From Spirochaetia bacterium (lineage in GTDB: Bacteria; Spirochaetota; Leptospiria; Turneriellales; JAOUOS01), in the NCBI GenBank assembly GCA_029880265.1, contig JAOUOT010000002.1, positions 53,353 through 117,352 on the forward strand: 64,000 nucleotides of DNA. The letters run 5' to 3'. The position numbers and the translations under genes were made by a program. This document shows positions 17,137 through 26,016 of this stretch, piece after piece. The notes below the pieces were generated by a model, which was given only the letters and a program-made list of their open reading frames with translations, was not told where the DNA came from and searched no databases. Each line of letters begins with the position of its first letter. Within the stretch, counting starts at the first letter, position 1.

Positions 17137-18741
17137 CTACCTCTCGACATAACGCCTGTCTAACCAAAAGACCGCCGTTATGAAAATTAAAAATAACGAT
17201 AGAAACAATGTTCTTAAATCGTTTTTACTTGAAGTTTCTTTTTGCTTAAACAAGATTGATTCGGGATATTTTTTACCGCTGAGAAAAGATGCGGCAGGGT
17301 GGCGTTTTAGTATGACATTGACGGTTTTAGAATCGTTTTCTTTTTTTTCTAAAACCTGCGGAACAAACGCCGTATTTTGCGTATCATGAAATAATATATT
17401 TCTCTCAGATTCTGTATGCGCGGCAATTATCGGCTCTTTAGAAATTAAATTTATTATGACAGTTAAAAGTCGTATGGGATAAGCAATCGACGTTTTCAAC
17501 TCTTCTTCGGCAGAATCTGGATTATACAAAAAAAGCCCTCCCGATTCGTCTAAGGCCTTCAATACGGCGGCGCTTCCGTCGCTGAAGCGCTCCATGACGC
17601 TTGAAGCGGCGGATGTTTGAATTATGTCGAATGTTTCTTTAATAAACATTTTCTGCCATGCCAAAGAATTTGAATCGACGGGGGTTTCTAAGTATCTATG
17701 CCCTTTTCTTAGGGCGCCTGTAATAAATAAAACAGAGTCTTTTTGGAACTTATAATCGCGGGAAAAACCGATTTTAATTTTCTTGTAATTTTCTCTTTTT
17801 TGAAACCACTGAAAAGGAAATTTCTTTTTATCAAGTTCAATGATAGATTTTATCGTATCAGGCGCCCCCGCCGAAGCGTATTCAAAATCATAAGGACCTT
17901 CTCTGATAATGATTTCAAAAGCCTCATTATCTTCATAAAAAGCGTCTCCCTGAAGATAAATTCTTAGTTTTTCTTTTTCTTTTGAGAAATTCACGTCTAA
18001 AAGCGTGCGCAACTCGGCGTTTTCATCTAAAGAAACCGAGGTTTTTTCGCCTTCTCTTTCTATTACTACCTGAGATTCTCTGCCAAAAGGCATATTGGCG
18101 CGAATGTATAATTCTCTTTTTCGATAATCTAAAGGATGCAGGCTCACGGTGACTTTTTCAAAATATTTATTTTTCTTATCTTTAATGGCTACAGGATAAA
18201 CCTCAACGGTTTTTTGTTCCATATTTTCAAGACCCTCGATATAATTATCTTCGGGAAAAATAAGCAGTATCTTTTTGGTTTCAATTGAATCTAGCCAGTA
18301 ATTTAGGGTTTTTTTAATGTAAATAATTTCATTTCTCTGCATCATATTCTTTGTTATGAATTCAAGACGATTTTGCGAAAGCGACGTTAACGAGTAAAAT
18401 TTATCGGAACAAAAATCTTTTAATTTATTTTCAACCATTTCCCATTTGTTTTCGTTCCATTGGGTTCTTATTAAATCGTCTACTACGCAAAAATATTTAT
18501 CTTTTGATTCAGGCAAATAAGGCGAAGAAGCGGCAAATGCGGCAAATAATAAAGAAAGGCTCTGCAGAAAATAAATTAGAAACCTTCTTTTTGCCGAAAT
18601 TTTTGTTTTAGAGGCCTCTTGAATAAAAATCAAAGACGGCAGTTTTTTTTTTGAACCCGAGAAGATCTGAAACAAATAAACAATCCAGGGTATAAGGGCA
18701 AATAAGGCAAGGTATAGAAGATTTTCGGCCTGAAACTTCAT
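17137..18741 (-). CDS. BatA-like membrane protein (aerotolerance-type N-terminus)
   Basis: This is a 534-residue inner-membrane protein. The first 80 residues contain two membrane segments in the BatA/aerotolerance N-terminal pattern (LLYLALFALIPWIVYLFQIF ... FLIYFLQSLSLLFAAFAASSPYL). A large mixed region of about 420 residues follows, presumably periplasmic, and a final membrane helix (TLFLSLFLIFITAVFWL) is followed by DRRYVER. No MIDAS motif (DxSxS) is visible, so it is not a classic von Willebrand protein. Its ATG overlaps the DUF58 stop as ATGA, so it is translationally coupled to DUF58 and MoxR. A role in envelope stress or substrate remodelling is inference from this conserved context. 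Confidence 0.8.
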   Translation of the reverse strand: MKFQAENLLYLALFALIPWIVYLFQIFSGSKKKLPSLIFIQEASKTKISAKRRFLIYFLQSLSLLFAAFAASSPYLPESKDKYFCVVDDLIRTQWNENKWEMVENKLKDFCSDKFYSLTSLSQNRLEFITKNMMQRNEIIYIKKTLNYWLDSIETKKILLIFPEDNYIEGLENMEQKTVEVYPVAIKDKKNKYFEKVTVSLHPLDYRKRELYIRANMPFGRESQVVIEREGEKTSVSLDENAELRTLLDVNFSKEKEKLRIYLQGDAFYEDNEAFEIIIREGPYDFEYASAGAPDTIKSIIELDKKKFPFQWFQKRENYKKIKIGFSRDYKFQKDSVLFITGALRKGHRYLETPVDSNSLAWQKMFIKETFDIIQTSAASSVMERFSDGSAAVLKALDESGGLFLYNPDSAEEELKTSIAYPIRLLTVIINLISKEPIIAAHTESERNILFHDTQNTAFVPQVLEKKENDSKTVNVILKRHPAASFLSGKKYPESILFKQKETSSKNDLRTLFLSLFLIFITAVFWLDRRYVER

Positions 18742-19622
18742 ATCGTCTTTATCTGCCCTAAAATATGAATAGGGCCGTCTTCTGTTCTGCCGCGAATATA
18801 TGAAAAATTTCTCGCGCTAAGCATGCGAGCTCTTTTATTAACCGCCTCTTCCCATATTTGGCCGTATTCTTTTATTTTTGCCGAAGAAATCCACTGCCCC
18901 GTTTCGGCGTCGATGAGTTTTTTTAAGTAACCTCTTTTTAAACCCGCGCTGTTAAATTCTGATTCTTCGGTTATATGTAAAACCGAAAGCTTCCATTTTT
19001 TTTCCTGACAAATATCCAATACTTTTTTAAACTCGTCTAAAGGAACATATAAGTCGGTTATCCAGATTATTTTATTGCTTTTTTTTAAATGTTTTTCGGC
19101 TTCTTTAACGGCATATAAGATACTGCGCCTTTCTTTTTGTTTTTTTATTTTTGCCGATGTTTCTTTTATAAAAGTTTCATCGGCGCCTATGAAACTAGCC
19201 GGATTTTCAAGCTGTAAAACGCTTTGCGTAGAATTAAATTTTAATTCTTCGGCGTATAAATATACTTTGTCTTTCTGCTGTCTAAATAAATAACCCAAAG
19301 AAAGGCTCAACAGCCACGCCAGATTATATTTTTTCACGCTGAATTTAACCGAAAGCGAATTATCAAGCCATAAAAAGACCGATTGACGCGATCTCTGGTA
19401 TCCTTCTTTGACGTAATATTTTTCTGTTCTTGCGTACAAGTTCCAGTCTAGATAGCGCAAGTCGTCGCCTTTGACATAGTTTCGATATTCAGTTAAATCG
19501 TCTTCAAAACCGCGCCTGTAACCGAAGTGAGAGCCGTGAGAAGCCGAGGCCGATTTATATTGCATAATTTCGGTTCTTGATTTTAGAAAAGGAATGATGG
19601 TTAAAAAAGAAACTATGTTCAC
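18738..19622 (-). CDS. DUF58 domain protein
   Basis: This 294-residue protein belongs to the DUF58 family that accompanies MoxR ATPases. The hallmark is visible: DLTEYRNYVKGDDLRYLDWNLYARTEKYYVKEG. It is followed by VFLWLDNSLSVKF, a degenerate von Willebrand-like beginning (D-N-S-L-S), and later KIIWITDLYVPLDEF. The usual two N-terminal membrane helices of longer DUF58 proteins are missing, so this is the short cytosolic type. It lies 22 bases after moxR and overlaps the BatA-like gene by 4 bases. In other bacteria the group is thought to act as a MoxR-dependent chaperone-like system; the target here is unknown. Confidence 0.9.
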   Translation of the reverse strand: MNIVSFLTIIPFLKSRTEIMQYKSASASHGSHFGYRRGFEDDLTEYRNYVKGDDLRYLDWNLYARTEKYYVKEGYQRSRQSVFLWLDNSLSVKFSVKKYNLAWLLSLSLGYLFRQQKDKVYLYAEELKFNSTQSVLQLENPASFIGADETFIKETSAKIKKQKERRSILYAVKEAEKHLKKSNKIIWITDLYVPLDEFKKVLDICQEKKWKLSVLHITEESEFNSAGLKRGYLKKLIDAETGQWISSAKIKEYGQIWEEAVNKRARMLSARNFSYIRGRTEDGPIHILGQIKTI

Positions 19623-19644
19623 GCGGTTAAAATAAAAAAACCGT

Positions 19645-20643
19645 TCAGCTTATCAAGCAATCGGCAAGATATTCGTCTACAGATATTTTTTCAGATAACG
19701 CCGCATAATTGAGTATAATTCGATGACGAAGCACGTTATAGTATACCATTTCAAAAATTTCTTCTGTAACCAGAGTTTCTCCTAAAATAAGAGCTCTGGC
19801 CCTGGCTGCCCGAACCAGATACTGAGCGGCTCTCGGCCCCGCGCCGTATTCTCCGAAACGTGCGGCATACGGATGCCCCGACGAGGGTCTTGTGTTTCTC
19901 ACAGAAGTTATCATTTTTTCGAGAACAGAATCGGGTATCATTACGCTGTCGATTAATTCGCGGTATTTAAGTATCTTCTTCGCGTTATCAACAGTTTTTA
20001 ACTTATCTAACGTTTTCTGGTTGTTATAACTTATAAGAGCAATTTCTTTTTCTTTTTCATGTTCCGGATATTGTAAATTTAGAGAGATAAAAAAACGATC
20101 AAGCTGAGCCTCAGGCAGAGGATACGTGCCTTCCATTTCAATAGGGTTTTGGGTCGCCATTACCATGAAAGGCTCTTCTATTTTTAAGGTTCTTCGCCCT
20201 ACGGTCACTTCTTTTTCTTCCATAGCCTGAAGAAGCGCGCTTTGGGTTTTTGGCGGAGTTCTGTTTATTTCGTCGGCTAACACCAGATTGGCAAATACGG
20301 GACCTTTTTGAAATTCAAACTCCCGTATTAATCTTTTATTTTTATCGATATTTTCTTGCAGAATTTCGGTGCCCGTGATATCAGACGGCAATAGATCGGG
20401 CGTAAATTGTATTCTTGAAAAGCTCAAACCCCAAAGATGACTAAGGGTTTTTACAAGAAGAGTTTTTCCCAGCCCGGGCACACCTATCAATAAGACATGG
20501 CCGCCCGCTAAAAAAGCCGTTAATATCTCGTCAATTATAGACTCAAAGCCTATCAGATAGTTTTCGGCTGCTTTTACTGTTTTTTCTCTGAAAGCGGCAA
20601 TTTCATTTACCTGCTCTCGCGCTGTGAGAGCTTTTTTCATCAT
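19645..20643 (-). CDS. MoxR-family AAA+ ATPase
   Basis: This 332-residue cytosolic AAA+ ATPase belongs to the MoxR subfamily, which remodels or matures partner proteins carrying von Willebrand-type folds. Visible motifs are Walker A GVPGLGKT (54-61), Walker B LVLADEINRTPPKTQSALLQAMEE, sensor 1 VMATQNPIEMEGTYPLPEAQLDRF, and an arginine-rich sensor 2 region (GPRAAQYLVRAARARA). Length is normal. It begins 10 bases after the 30-codon basic gene at 20654-20746 and is followed by DUF58 and BatA-like genes. No strong ribosome binding site precedes the ATG. Confidence 0.95.
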   Translation of the reverse strand: MMKKALTAREQVNEIAAFREKTVKAAENYLIGFESIIDEILTAFLAGGHVLLIGVPGLGKTLLVKTLSHLWGLSFSRIQFTPDLLPSDITGTEILQENIDKNKRLIREFEFQKGPVFANLVLADEINRTPPKTQSALLQAMEEKEVTVGRRTLKIEEPFMVMATQNPIEMEGTYPLPEAQLDRFFISLNLQYPEHEKEKEIALISYNNQKTLDKLKTVDNAKKILKYRELIDSVMIPDSVLEKMITSVRNTRPSSGHPYAARFGEYGAGPRAAQYLVRAARARALILGETLVTEEIFEMVYYNVLRHRIILNYAALSEKISVDEYLADCLIS

Positions 20644-20653
20644 TTACAGAAAG

Positions 20654-20746
20654 TTATTTTTTCTTCTTATGGCGATTGGCGCGTCTTTTCTTTTTTCGTT
20701 TATGGTTATTGATTTTCCAGCGTTTTCTTTTCTTACCGCAAGGCAT
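20654..20746 (-). CDS. Tiny basic AURKAIP1/COX24-type (bS22/mS38-like) ribosomal protein
   Basis: A 30-codon frame encodes MPCGKKRKRWKINNHKRKKR followed by RANRHKKKK. Nearly two thirds of its residues are Lys, Arg or His. The pattern MPCGKKRxRxKxxxHKRKKR...NRHKKK matches the very short AURKAIP1/COX24-domain proteins annotated in several bacterial phyla. Mitochondrial mS38 and the mycobacterial ribosomal protein bS22 are relatives in that group. AAGGA lies 10-11 bases upstream of the ATG. The gene ends 10 bases before moxR. Family recall rather than a search supports the name; ribosome association is inference. Confidence 0.75.
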   Translation of the reverse strand: MPCGKKRKRWKINNHKRKKKRRANRHKKKK

Positions 20747-20844
20747 AAAAATTTTTCCTTATTAAAATTACACTTATCGGTCAAAAACACGGTTAGATAC
20801 ATGATGTAAAGGTTTTTTATCTTACAACCAGTTAATCTGCTAAA

Positions 20845-21552
20845 TTAAGAAATAATTCCGCGGTTTTTTAAATGCGGCAGCAAAGAATCGCACATATTCT
20901 CTACCGAAAGCGTTTGGCTGTTAAAAATAATATCAAAAGAGTCATTTTTTACTTCTTCGCCTGCTAAGTAACTTTTCAAATATTTTCTTTCTCTATCGAT
21001 TCTCTCAACCAATTTCTCGGCTTCTCTTTCGCTGATTTTATTTATTGCCTGAGCTTGTTTTATTCTCCAAAGTTTGTCGGCCTGAAGTCTTATATGAAAA
21101 GATTTTTGAATATCTTTGGCTAAAATGACTCCTCCCCTTCCTATAAGTATGATATGCCCTTTGTTGATAATTGTTTTGATTATGCCGGCTACCGTCTTTT
21201 TTACTTTCATATCTGAGGGTCTGTAATATTCAGATAAATTATGAAACATCTCTTCTAACAAACCGGGAGGCGGTTCTTTAAATAACTTCTCGGCTAAATC
21301 ATACTCAATATCTAATTCTTTTGCCGCTTGACTAATGATTTCTTTTCCTATGATGCGCCAAGTCGGTTTTTTAAGTTCAGGCATACCTGGCAGATTGTTT
21401 AATGTTTTTTGAAGATTTTCGGCAAAGTCCCACGCTCCGCAGCCATATTCTCTTGAAATTGTAATCACCGGCCCCGGCGATTCTATTTTTATATTTTCAT
21501 CGGCGTTAATTAATTGGTCTTTTACAAAATTTAAAACCGCTGTATCTTTCAT
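20845..21552 (-). CDS. Cytidylate kinase-like P-loop protein
   Basis: This 235-residue protein belongs to the cytidylate-kinase-like family (Pfam Cytidylate_kin2). I chose the start at 21552 because GGGGAGA lies just upstream; an in-frame ATG 33 bases earlier has no such site. The nucleotide-binding segment VITISREYGCGAWDFAENL replaces the usual GxxGxGK loop, as is typical of this family. HIILIGRGGVILAKD and HIRLQADKLWRIKQ follow; the latter resembles the Arg-rich lid. Substrate is unknown, and it is not the housekeeping Cmk. It lies about 100 bp upstream of the small basic gene on the same strand. Confidence 0.75.
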   Translation of the reverse strand: MKDTAVLNFVKDQLINADENIKIESPGPVITISREYGCGAWDFAENLQKTLNNLPGMPELKKPTWRIIGKEIISQAAKELDIEYDLAEKLFKEPPPGLLEEMFHNLSEYYRPSDMKVKKTVAGIIKTIINKGHIILIGRGGVILAKDIQKSFHIRLQADKLWRIKQAQAINKISEREAEKLVERIDRERKYLKSYLAGEEVKNDSFDIIFNSQTLSVENMCDSLLPHLKNRGIIS

Positions 21553-21673
21553 ATTCTCCCCCTTTTTAATGAGTGCGTTAATCATTTCTTAACCGCGCCC
21601 CATCACTATAATATTAAATTAAATAATCCAATTTGACAAAAATTTATTTTAACGGCTTTTTATGATTTCTCAA

Positions 21674-22192
21674 TTATAGTTTCTCAATGGCGCTTACAAT
21701 TTCTTCAATAGGCATCATTTTGCCTTCGCCCGATTCGCCGCATACCGATTCGCCTTTTGAAGGCTCTAAAATAGAATATCCGAACTCTTTTAAGGTTTTT
21801 AAATTTTTTTGTACGGGCGGGCTTTTATACATATTCGGATTCATTGCCGGGGCAATCGCCTTTTTTCCCGAATAAGACAACAATAAAGCGGTTAACAGTT
21901 CGTCTGCCCTTCCCGCGGCCGCTCTGGCAATGACATCGGCCGTAGCCGGAGCAATTAAGAATAAATCAATATTATTTCGAATATCAATATGGGCCATAGA
22001 AAAATCGTTCTCTTCATTGGCGCAATAAGCTTTCTTGCCCGATAAAGCCGAAAATAAAACGGGGGATATCCATGAGGCTGCATTCTTTGTCATCACGACC
22101 TGAACAGCATGCTTTTTTTTTGTCAATAGACGCGTTAAGTCGCATGATTTATAGATAGCGATTGAAGCGCTAACGCCCAATAGTATATTCAT
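21674..22192 (-). CDS. coaC: Stand-alone phosphopantothenoylcysteine decarboxylase
   Basis: This 172-residue flavoprotein catalyses decarboxylation of 4'-phosphopantothenoylcysteine in coenzyme A synthesis. Key residues are visible: the catalytic His in MAHID (His68), the PAMNPNM motif (Asn118), and the substrate-recognition Cys in SVCGESGEGKM (Cys151). These spacings match the CoaC half of fused CoaBC. The CoaB synthetase half is absent and does not follow in any frame, so CoaB must be encoded elsewhere, as in organisms with split genes. Other HFCD flavoproteins (EpiD, UbiX) are less likely given PAMNPNM and the Cys motif. Confidence 0.88.
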   Translation of the reverse strand: MNILLGVSASIAIYKSCDLTRLLTKKKHAVQVVMTKNAASWISPVLFSALSGKKAYCANEENDFSMAHIDIRNNIDLFLIAPATADVIARAAAGRADELLTALLLSYSGKKAIAPAMNPNMYKSPPVQKNLKTLKEFGYSILEPSKGESVCGESGEGKMMPIEEIVSAIEKL

Positions 22193-22265
22193 AGAAAGAT
22201 TAGTTTATTTTATATTTATGCTTTTGCAAGCCTTTTTTTGAAACCTCTCCGGTAAAATCGCGGCG

Positions 22266-23408
22266 TTAATCGTTTAATTTAAAACATCCGTTAATATTCA
22301 AAGGTTTTTCGTGTCCCATTTTAACTTGTTTATGAAAATCTTTTCTGCCGGTAGCCAGAGAGTCTCCTTTTAATATTTTTTTAAGCTCAGATAAGGATTT
22401 TTTGCCGTTTACCGCAAGCCCGAAAGCCCGGCATAACCGCGTCGAATAAGCTATTGATTTTTTTAATAAATATTCAAAGCTCCCGTTTTTTTTTGCGCCG
22501 GTAAAAGCGTCTCTATAGTCGCGAAAATCTTCAATCTTCAGCGAATTTTTCTTTTTTGTATATTGATTATATGACGCCGCAGGATAAAATAATGAACTAA
22601 AATGGGAGAATCTATCGCTTTTACCGTTTATAAAAATAGCGAATTTAGAAAAAAATCTGTTTCTCATAAATCTCAAGCTACCCATTTGTTTCTTATATGA
22701 GCGTAGCAATGTTTTATAAATTGCGTCTTGAAAAATATTTTTCTCATATTTTATCAGAGAGCTTTTTATTTCAAAAGGGTATGTACCTAACCCGTAAGCC
22801 ATACGCAAAGATAAGGCGAAAAAGCCGAACAGGTATATTTTTTCTTTTTTATTGAGGCTTATTTTTTTAATTACATTAAAAGTATTTAAGTTTAAGCCTT
22901 TTTTTTCAAGAACGAATAAATCAAGAACGGTTTCTATTACTCTGTGGATGGTGATGGCTCTTTTATAGATTTTCTTATCTCTTGATTCAAAATCGCCGCT
23001 ATGGTAATATATTACAGGATGCACAATTATATCAACCGCGGCATGCGTAAGATAACCCATGGCGAAGGCTATCCATAAATCAAGAATTTCTTTATCTATT
23101 CTCATGGGATAAAAGGCGTTTTTATAATCTTTATGATTTTTTATTATACGCGCCATCGCTATCAAATGCGCCATTGTATCTTCTTCATTTACCCCATGTA
23201 TGGCTTTTGCCCAGGGTAATCCGAATAATTTTTTTTTGAAAACGCCAAATACGTCGTAATATAATATATCCGGTGCAATAGAGCCAAAGGCAAAACTTTT
23301 AAGATTCTTTTTTATTAATTCAGCATTTTCAATATCAATGCTTCTTTTCTTTTGTAAGGCTGCAAGTACCTCTAAAGCGTTAAAAATATGCGATATCTCT
23401 TTTGGCAT
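22266..23408 (-). CDS. Zinc-dependent phospholipase C-like protein
   Basis: This is a 380-residue protein without a signal peptide. The N-terminal half carries the metal-ligand pattern of the zinc-dependent phospholipase C (PF00882-like) family: an early ISHIF, FGSIAPDILYY, the segment HLIAMARI, and GYLTHAAVDIIVHPVIYYHSGD. Such cytosolic versions are common in clostridia and spirochaetes and their substrates are not established. The C-terminal half is basic and mostly helical, with no known domain. It is a single gene, divergent from the aminotransferase at 23513 across 104 bp. Confidence 0.75.
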   Translation of the reverse strand: MPKEISHIFNALEVLAALQKKRSIDIENAELIKKNLKSFAFGSIAPDILYYDVFGVFKKKLFGLPWAKAIHGVNEEDTMAHLIAMARIIKNHKDYKNAFYPMRIDKEILDLWIAFAMGYLTHAAVDIIVHPVIYYHSGDFESRDKKIYKRAITIHRVIETVLDLFVLEKKGLNLNTFNVIKKISLNKKEKIYLFGFFALSLRMAYGLGTYPFEIKSSLIKYEKNIFQDAIYKTLLRSYKKQMGSLRFMRNRFFSKFAIFINGKSDRFSHFSSLFYPAASYNQYTKKKNSLKIEDFRDYRDAFTGAKKNGSFEYLLKKSIAYSTRLCRAFGLAVNGKKSLSELKKILKGDSLATGRKDFHKQVKMGHEKPLNINGCFKLND

Positions 23409-23512
23409 TTTTATTTACATAGTCCTTTTTTATAATAATAAAATTTATATTTATTAACGAATTTTAGTTTTGTTGTTGATAGCAGATTTTATCATTAAAT
23501 ATTGCCTGAATT

Positions 23513-24664
23513 ATGTTTGATAAAAGTAAGTTTATTTTTCCCGTTAAAGAAGAATATATTTATCTGAACAATTGCGGCGTTTCTCCGATTTATTCAGGGG
23601 CCTGGCGCGCAGCCTCTTATTTTCAAGAAAAAAGGTCCCATAAAGGCGCGGCTGTTTTCTCTGAATACGGCGGCATGCTTACAGAACTGCATGAAAATAT
23701 CGCCTCTTTTGTCGATACTGCCCGAGAAAATATTTCGTTTGTAAAAAATACCGCCGAAGGAATGTCGCTTCTTGCAAACGGATATCCTTTTGAAAAAGGC
23801 GATGAAATTATATCATATATTCACGAATATCCTTCAAACCATTACCCATGGCGGCTTCAGGAAAACCGCGGCGTTAAATTAAAGCTTTTGCCCAATGATT
23901 ATACCGGCAATGAATCAAAAGAGAATAGGCCCCTAGGGTTTTCTTTTGAAACCCTTAAAAAAATGGTTACAGATAAAACGCGTATCATTGCCTTAAGTCA
24001 TGTTCAATTTACAAGCGGTTTCGCGGCCGATTTAAGTCAACTTGGCAATTTTTGTCATGAAAATAACATAGACCTTATTCTTGATACCGCTCAAAGCTTA
24101 GGCTGCCTTCCAATTTTTCCAGAAAAACATCATATATCGGCCTTTGCGGCATCGGGATGGAAGTGGCTCTTGGGCCCTTTAGGAAGCGGTATCTTATATA
24201 CCTCTGAAAATTTTAGAAATAAAATAGAAATCACAATGGCCGGGGCCGATATCGTAAAACAGGGCGAAGACTATTTAAATCACTCATGGCAGCCACATGC
24301 CGACGGAAGAAAATTTGAATACAGTACAATTGAAGCAGCTAACGCGATTTCATTAAATCAATGTTTTCTTGATTTATTTAACCGGTATGGCTCTGAAAAT
24401 ATTAAAAATGAGATATTCAGGCTTCAGGATATTTTCTTAAAAAATATTGATGACGATAAGTATAAACATCTGATTTTTGATAAAGAACATCGTTCGGGCA
24501 TACTTTCTTTTATTGTTAAAAATCCTGAAAATATAGTAAAAGCGGCTCTTTCTGAAAAACTTTTTTTAAGCGGCAGGGGCGGATATTTAAGGGTCGCGCC
24601 ACATTTTTATAATGACGATTATGAAATAGAAAAAGCCGCGAATATATTAAATAATCTTGAATAA
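23513..24664 (+). CDS. Class V aminotransferase / cysteine-desulfurase-like enzyme
   Basis: This 383-residue PLP-dependent enzyme has the class V fold. The PLP lysine is Lys217 in AASGWKWLLGPLGSGILY. An Asp-Gln pair typical of the fold appears in LILDTAQSLG, and the N-terminus YIYLNNCGVSP is typical. It resembles the SufS/CsdA/isopenicillin-epimerase-like branch, but the catalytic-loop Cys of true cysteine desulfurases is not evident near RSGILSF or SGRGGYLRVAPHFYN. The activity is therefore uncertain. It lies 38 bases upstream of the YqeY gene on the same strand. Confidence 0.82.
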   Translation: MFDKSKFIFPVKEEYIYLNNCGVSPIYSGAWRAASYFQEKRSHKGAAVFSEYGGMLTELHENIASFVDTARENISFVKNTAEGMSLLANGYPFEKGDEIISYIHEYPSNHYPWRLQENRGVKLKLLPNDYTGNESKENRPLGFSFETLKKMVTDKTRIIALSHVQFTSGFAADLSQLGNFCHENNIDLILDTAQSLGCLPIFPEKHHISAFAASGWKWLLGPLGSGILYTSENFRNKIEITMAGADIVKQGEDYLNHSWQPHADGRKFEYSTIEAANAISLNQCFLDLFNRYGSENIKNEIFRLQDIFLKNIDDDKYKHLIFDKEHRSGILSFIVKNPENIVKAALSEKLFLSGRGGYLRVAPHFYNDDYEIEKAANILNNLE

Positions 24665-24702
24665 AAATTGACAATATATCTGATAAATAAATATTAAAAG
24701 TT

Positions 24703-25143
24703 ATGTTATTGGAACAATTAAAAAAAGACAGTCTAAACGCCAGAAAAGAGAAAAATACAATAAAATCAAATCTTCTTACCACGTTAATTTCTGAAGCCGT
24801 GATGATTGGCAAAAACGACGGCAATAGAGAGCCTACCGAAGAAGAAATAACGGCCGTCATTAAAAAATTCATAAAATCAAATAAAGAGGCGACGGCGGCG
24901 CTTCAAAAATCAGGCCGAGATGATTCAAAAGAAATTGAAGAAGAAAAGATTTTAACATCTTATCTGCCAAAGCAATTATCTGAATCTGAGCTTGAAAGTA
25001 TTATTCAAGAGATTATTTCTAAATTATCCGAAAAATCGCCAAAAATGATGGGACAGGTTATGTCTGAGCTTAAAAATAATTATGCGGGGCTTTTTGACGG
25101 CCAAACAGCCAGTCAGATTGTGAAAAAAAATCTAATAGAATAG
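24703..25143 (+). CDS. GatB/YqeY domain protein
   Basis: This 146-residue cytosolic protein matches the YqeY family, related to the tRNA-binding tail of GatB. Typical elements are the N-terminal LKKDSLNARKEKNTIKSNLLTTLISE, PTEEEITAVIKKFIKSNKEA, ILTSYLPKQLSE, and the C-terminal MGQVMSELKNNYAGLFDGQTASQIVKKNL. Length is standard. It is thought to influence tRNA-dependent amidation, but no precise role is established. It ends 2 bases from the convergent nuclease gene. Confidence 0.93.
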   Translation: MLLEQLKKDSLNARKEKNTIKSNLLTTLISEAVMIGKNDGNREPTEEEITAVIKKFIKSNKEATAALQKSGRDDSKEIEEEKILTSYLPKQLSESELESIIQEIISKLSEKSPKMMGQVMSELKNNYAGLFDGQTASQIVKKNLIE

Positions 25144-25145
25144 TT

Positions 25146-25901
25146 TCAGTTTTTAGACGATCCTTTTGATTTTTTATCTTGGCCCCGTAAATTTGATTCA
25201 TTTTCAGATTTCTCTGATTTTCTTAAGTTTTTAATTTCGTCTCGAATATTAGCCGCCTCTTCATATCGTTCTTTCGAGATAGCGACTTTTAACATTTGTT
25301 CTAAGACTTCTTTTTTAGATTTGAATATATCGTCGGCCTTTCCTTCTGTTTTAAAAAGCGTTTCTTTTTCTTTCAGGGTTTCAAGCATTGATTCAATGAG
25401 TTCGTCAGCCTGAGCGTCGGCTGATTCTTCAAGTTGTTCGTCGCCGACCGTTATCATATCGTCTTCTTTTGTTATTTTTTTATCTTTGATAAGAGAAATA
25501 TCGACTGAAGTCTGTTCATATACATATTCTTCCATAAATATTGGCGCCTTAAATCGAAGGGCAATCGCTATGCCGTCAGACGGTCTTGTATCAATGTCAA
25601 TGACTTCTGATTGACCGCCTTCTTTTTGAATAAACAAATGCAGTCTGGCATAAAAAGTACCGCCTTTAAAGTCATTAATCACAATTTTATCAATTTTTAC
25701 TCGTAAGACTTCGAGAAGATTTTTTATTAAATCATGCGTTAATGGTCTTTCTGTTTTCTGACCTTCTAACGCCGCAGATATCGAATATGTTTCTAATGGG
25801 CCTATAAATATCGGCACTACGCCGCTTTTATTGGGCGTTTTCAACATTATCGCAAATCCCATTTGCGTAACCGATACTTCTACAATTTCTACTTCAAGCA
25901 T
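25146..25901 (-). CDS. Bifunctional nuclease domain protein with UVR motif
   Basis: This is a 251-residue protein. Residues 1 to about 135 form the bifunctional nuclease (DUF151) domain, seen in VPIFIGPLETYSISAALEG, RPLTHDLIKNLLEVL, GTFYARLHLF and DTRPSDGIAIALRFKAPIF. An acidic linker follows. A UVR motif (YEEAANIRDEIKNLRK) lies near residue 220, and the tail is charged. The same architecture is common in spirochaetes and Bacteroidetes. UVR motifs mediate UvrB/UvrC-type contacts, so a repair role is plausible but not shown. AAAGG precedes the start. It lies downstream of alaS on the same strand, across 115 bp. Confidence 0.9.
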   Translation of the reverse strand: MLEVEIVEVSVTQMGFAIMLKTPNKSGVVPIFIGPLETYSISAALEGQKTERPLTHDLIKNLLEVLRVKIDKIVINDFKGGTFYARLHLFIQKEGGQSEVIDIDTRPSDGIAIALRFKAPIFMEEYVYEQTSVDISLIKDKKITKEDDMITVGDEQLEESADAQADELIESMLETLKEKETLFKTEGKADDIFKSKKEVLEQMLKVAISKERYEEAANIRDEIKNLRKSEKSENESNLRGQDKKSKGSSKN

Positions 25902-26016
25902 ATTACCTTTTGCGTCTTTTTATATCTAAATATAATGTATATTAAACCTAATTACCAAAAAAACATGAACTCTTCGCCTGTCATCATTTTTCTCATCGCT
26001 TAAGTCGAATGACGGG

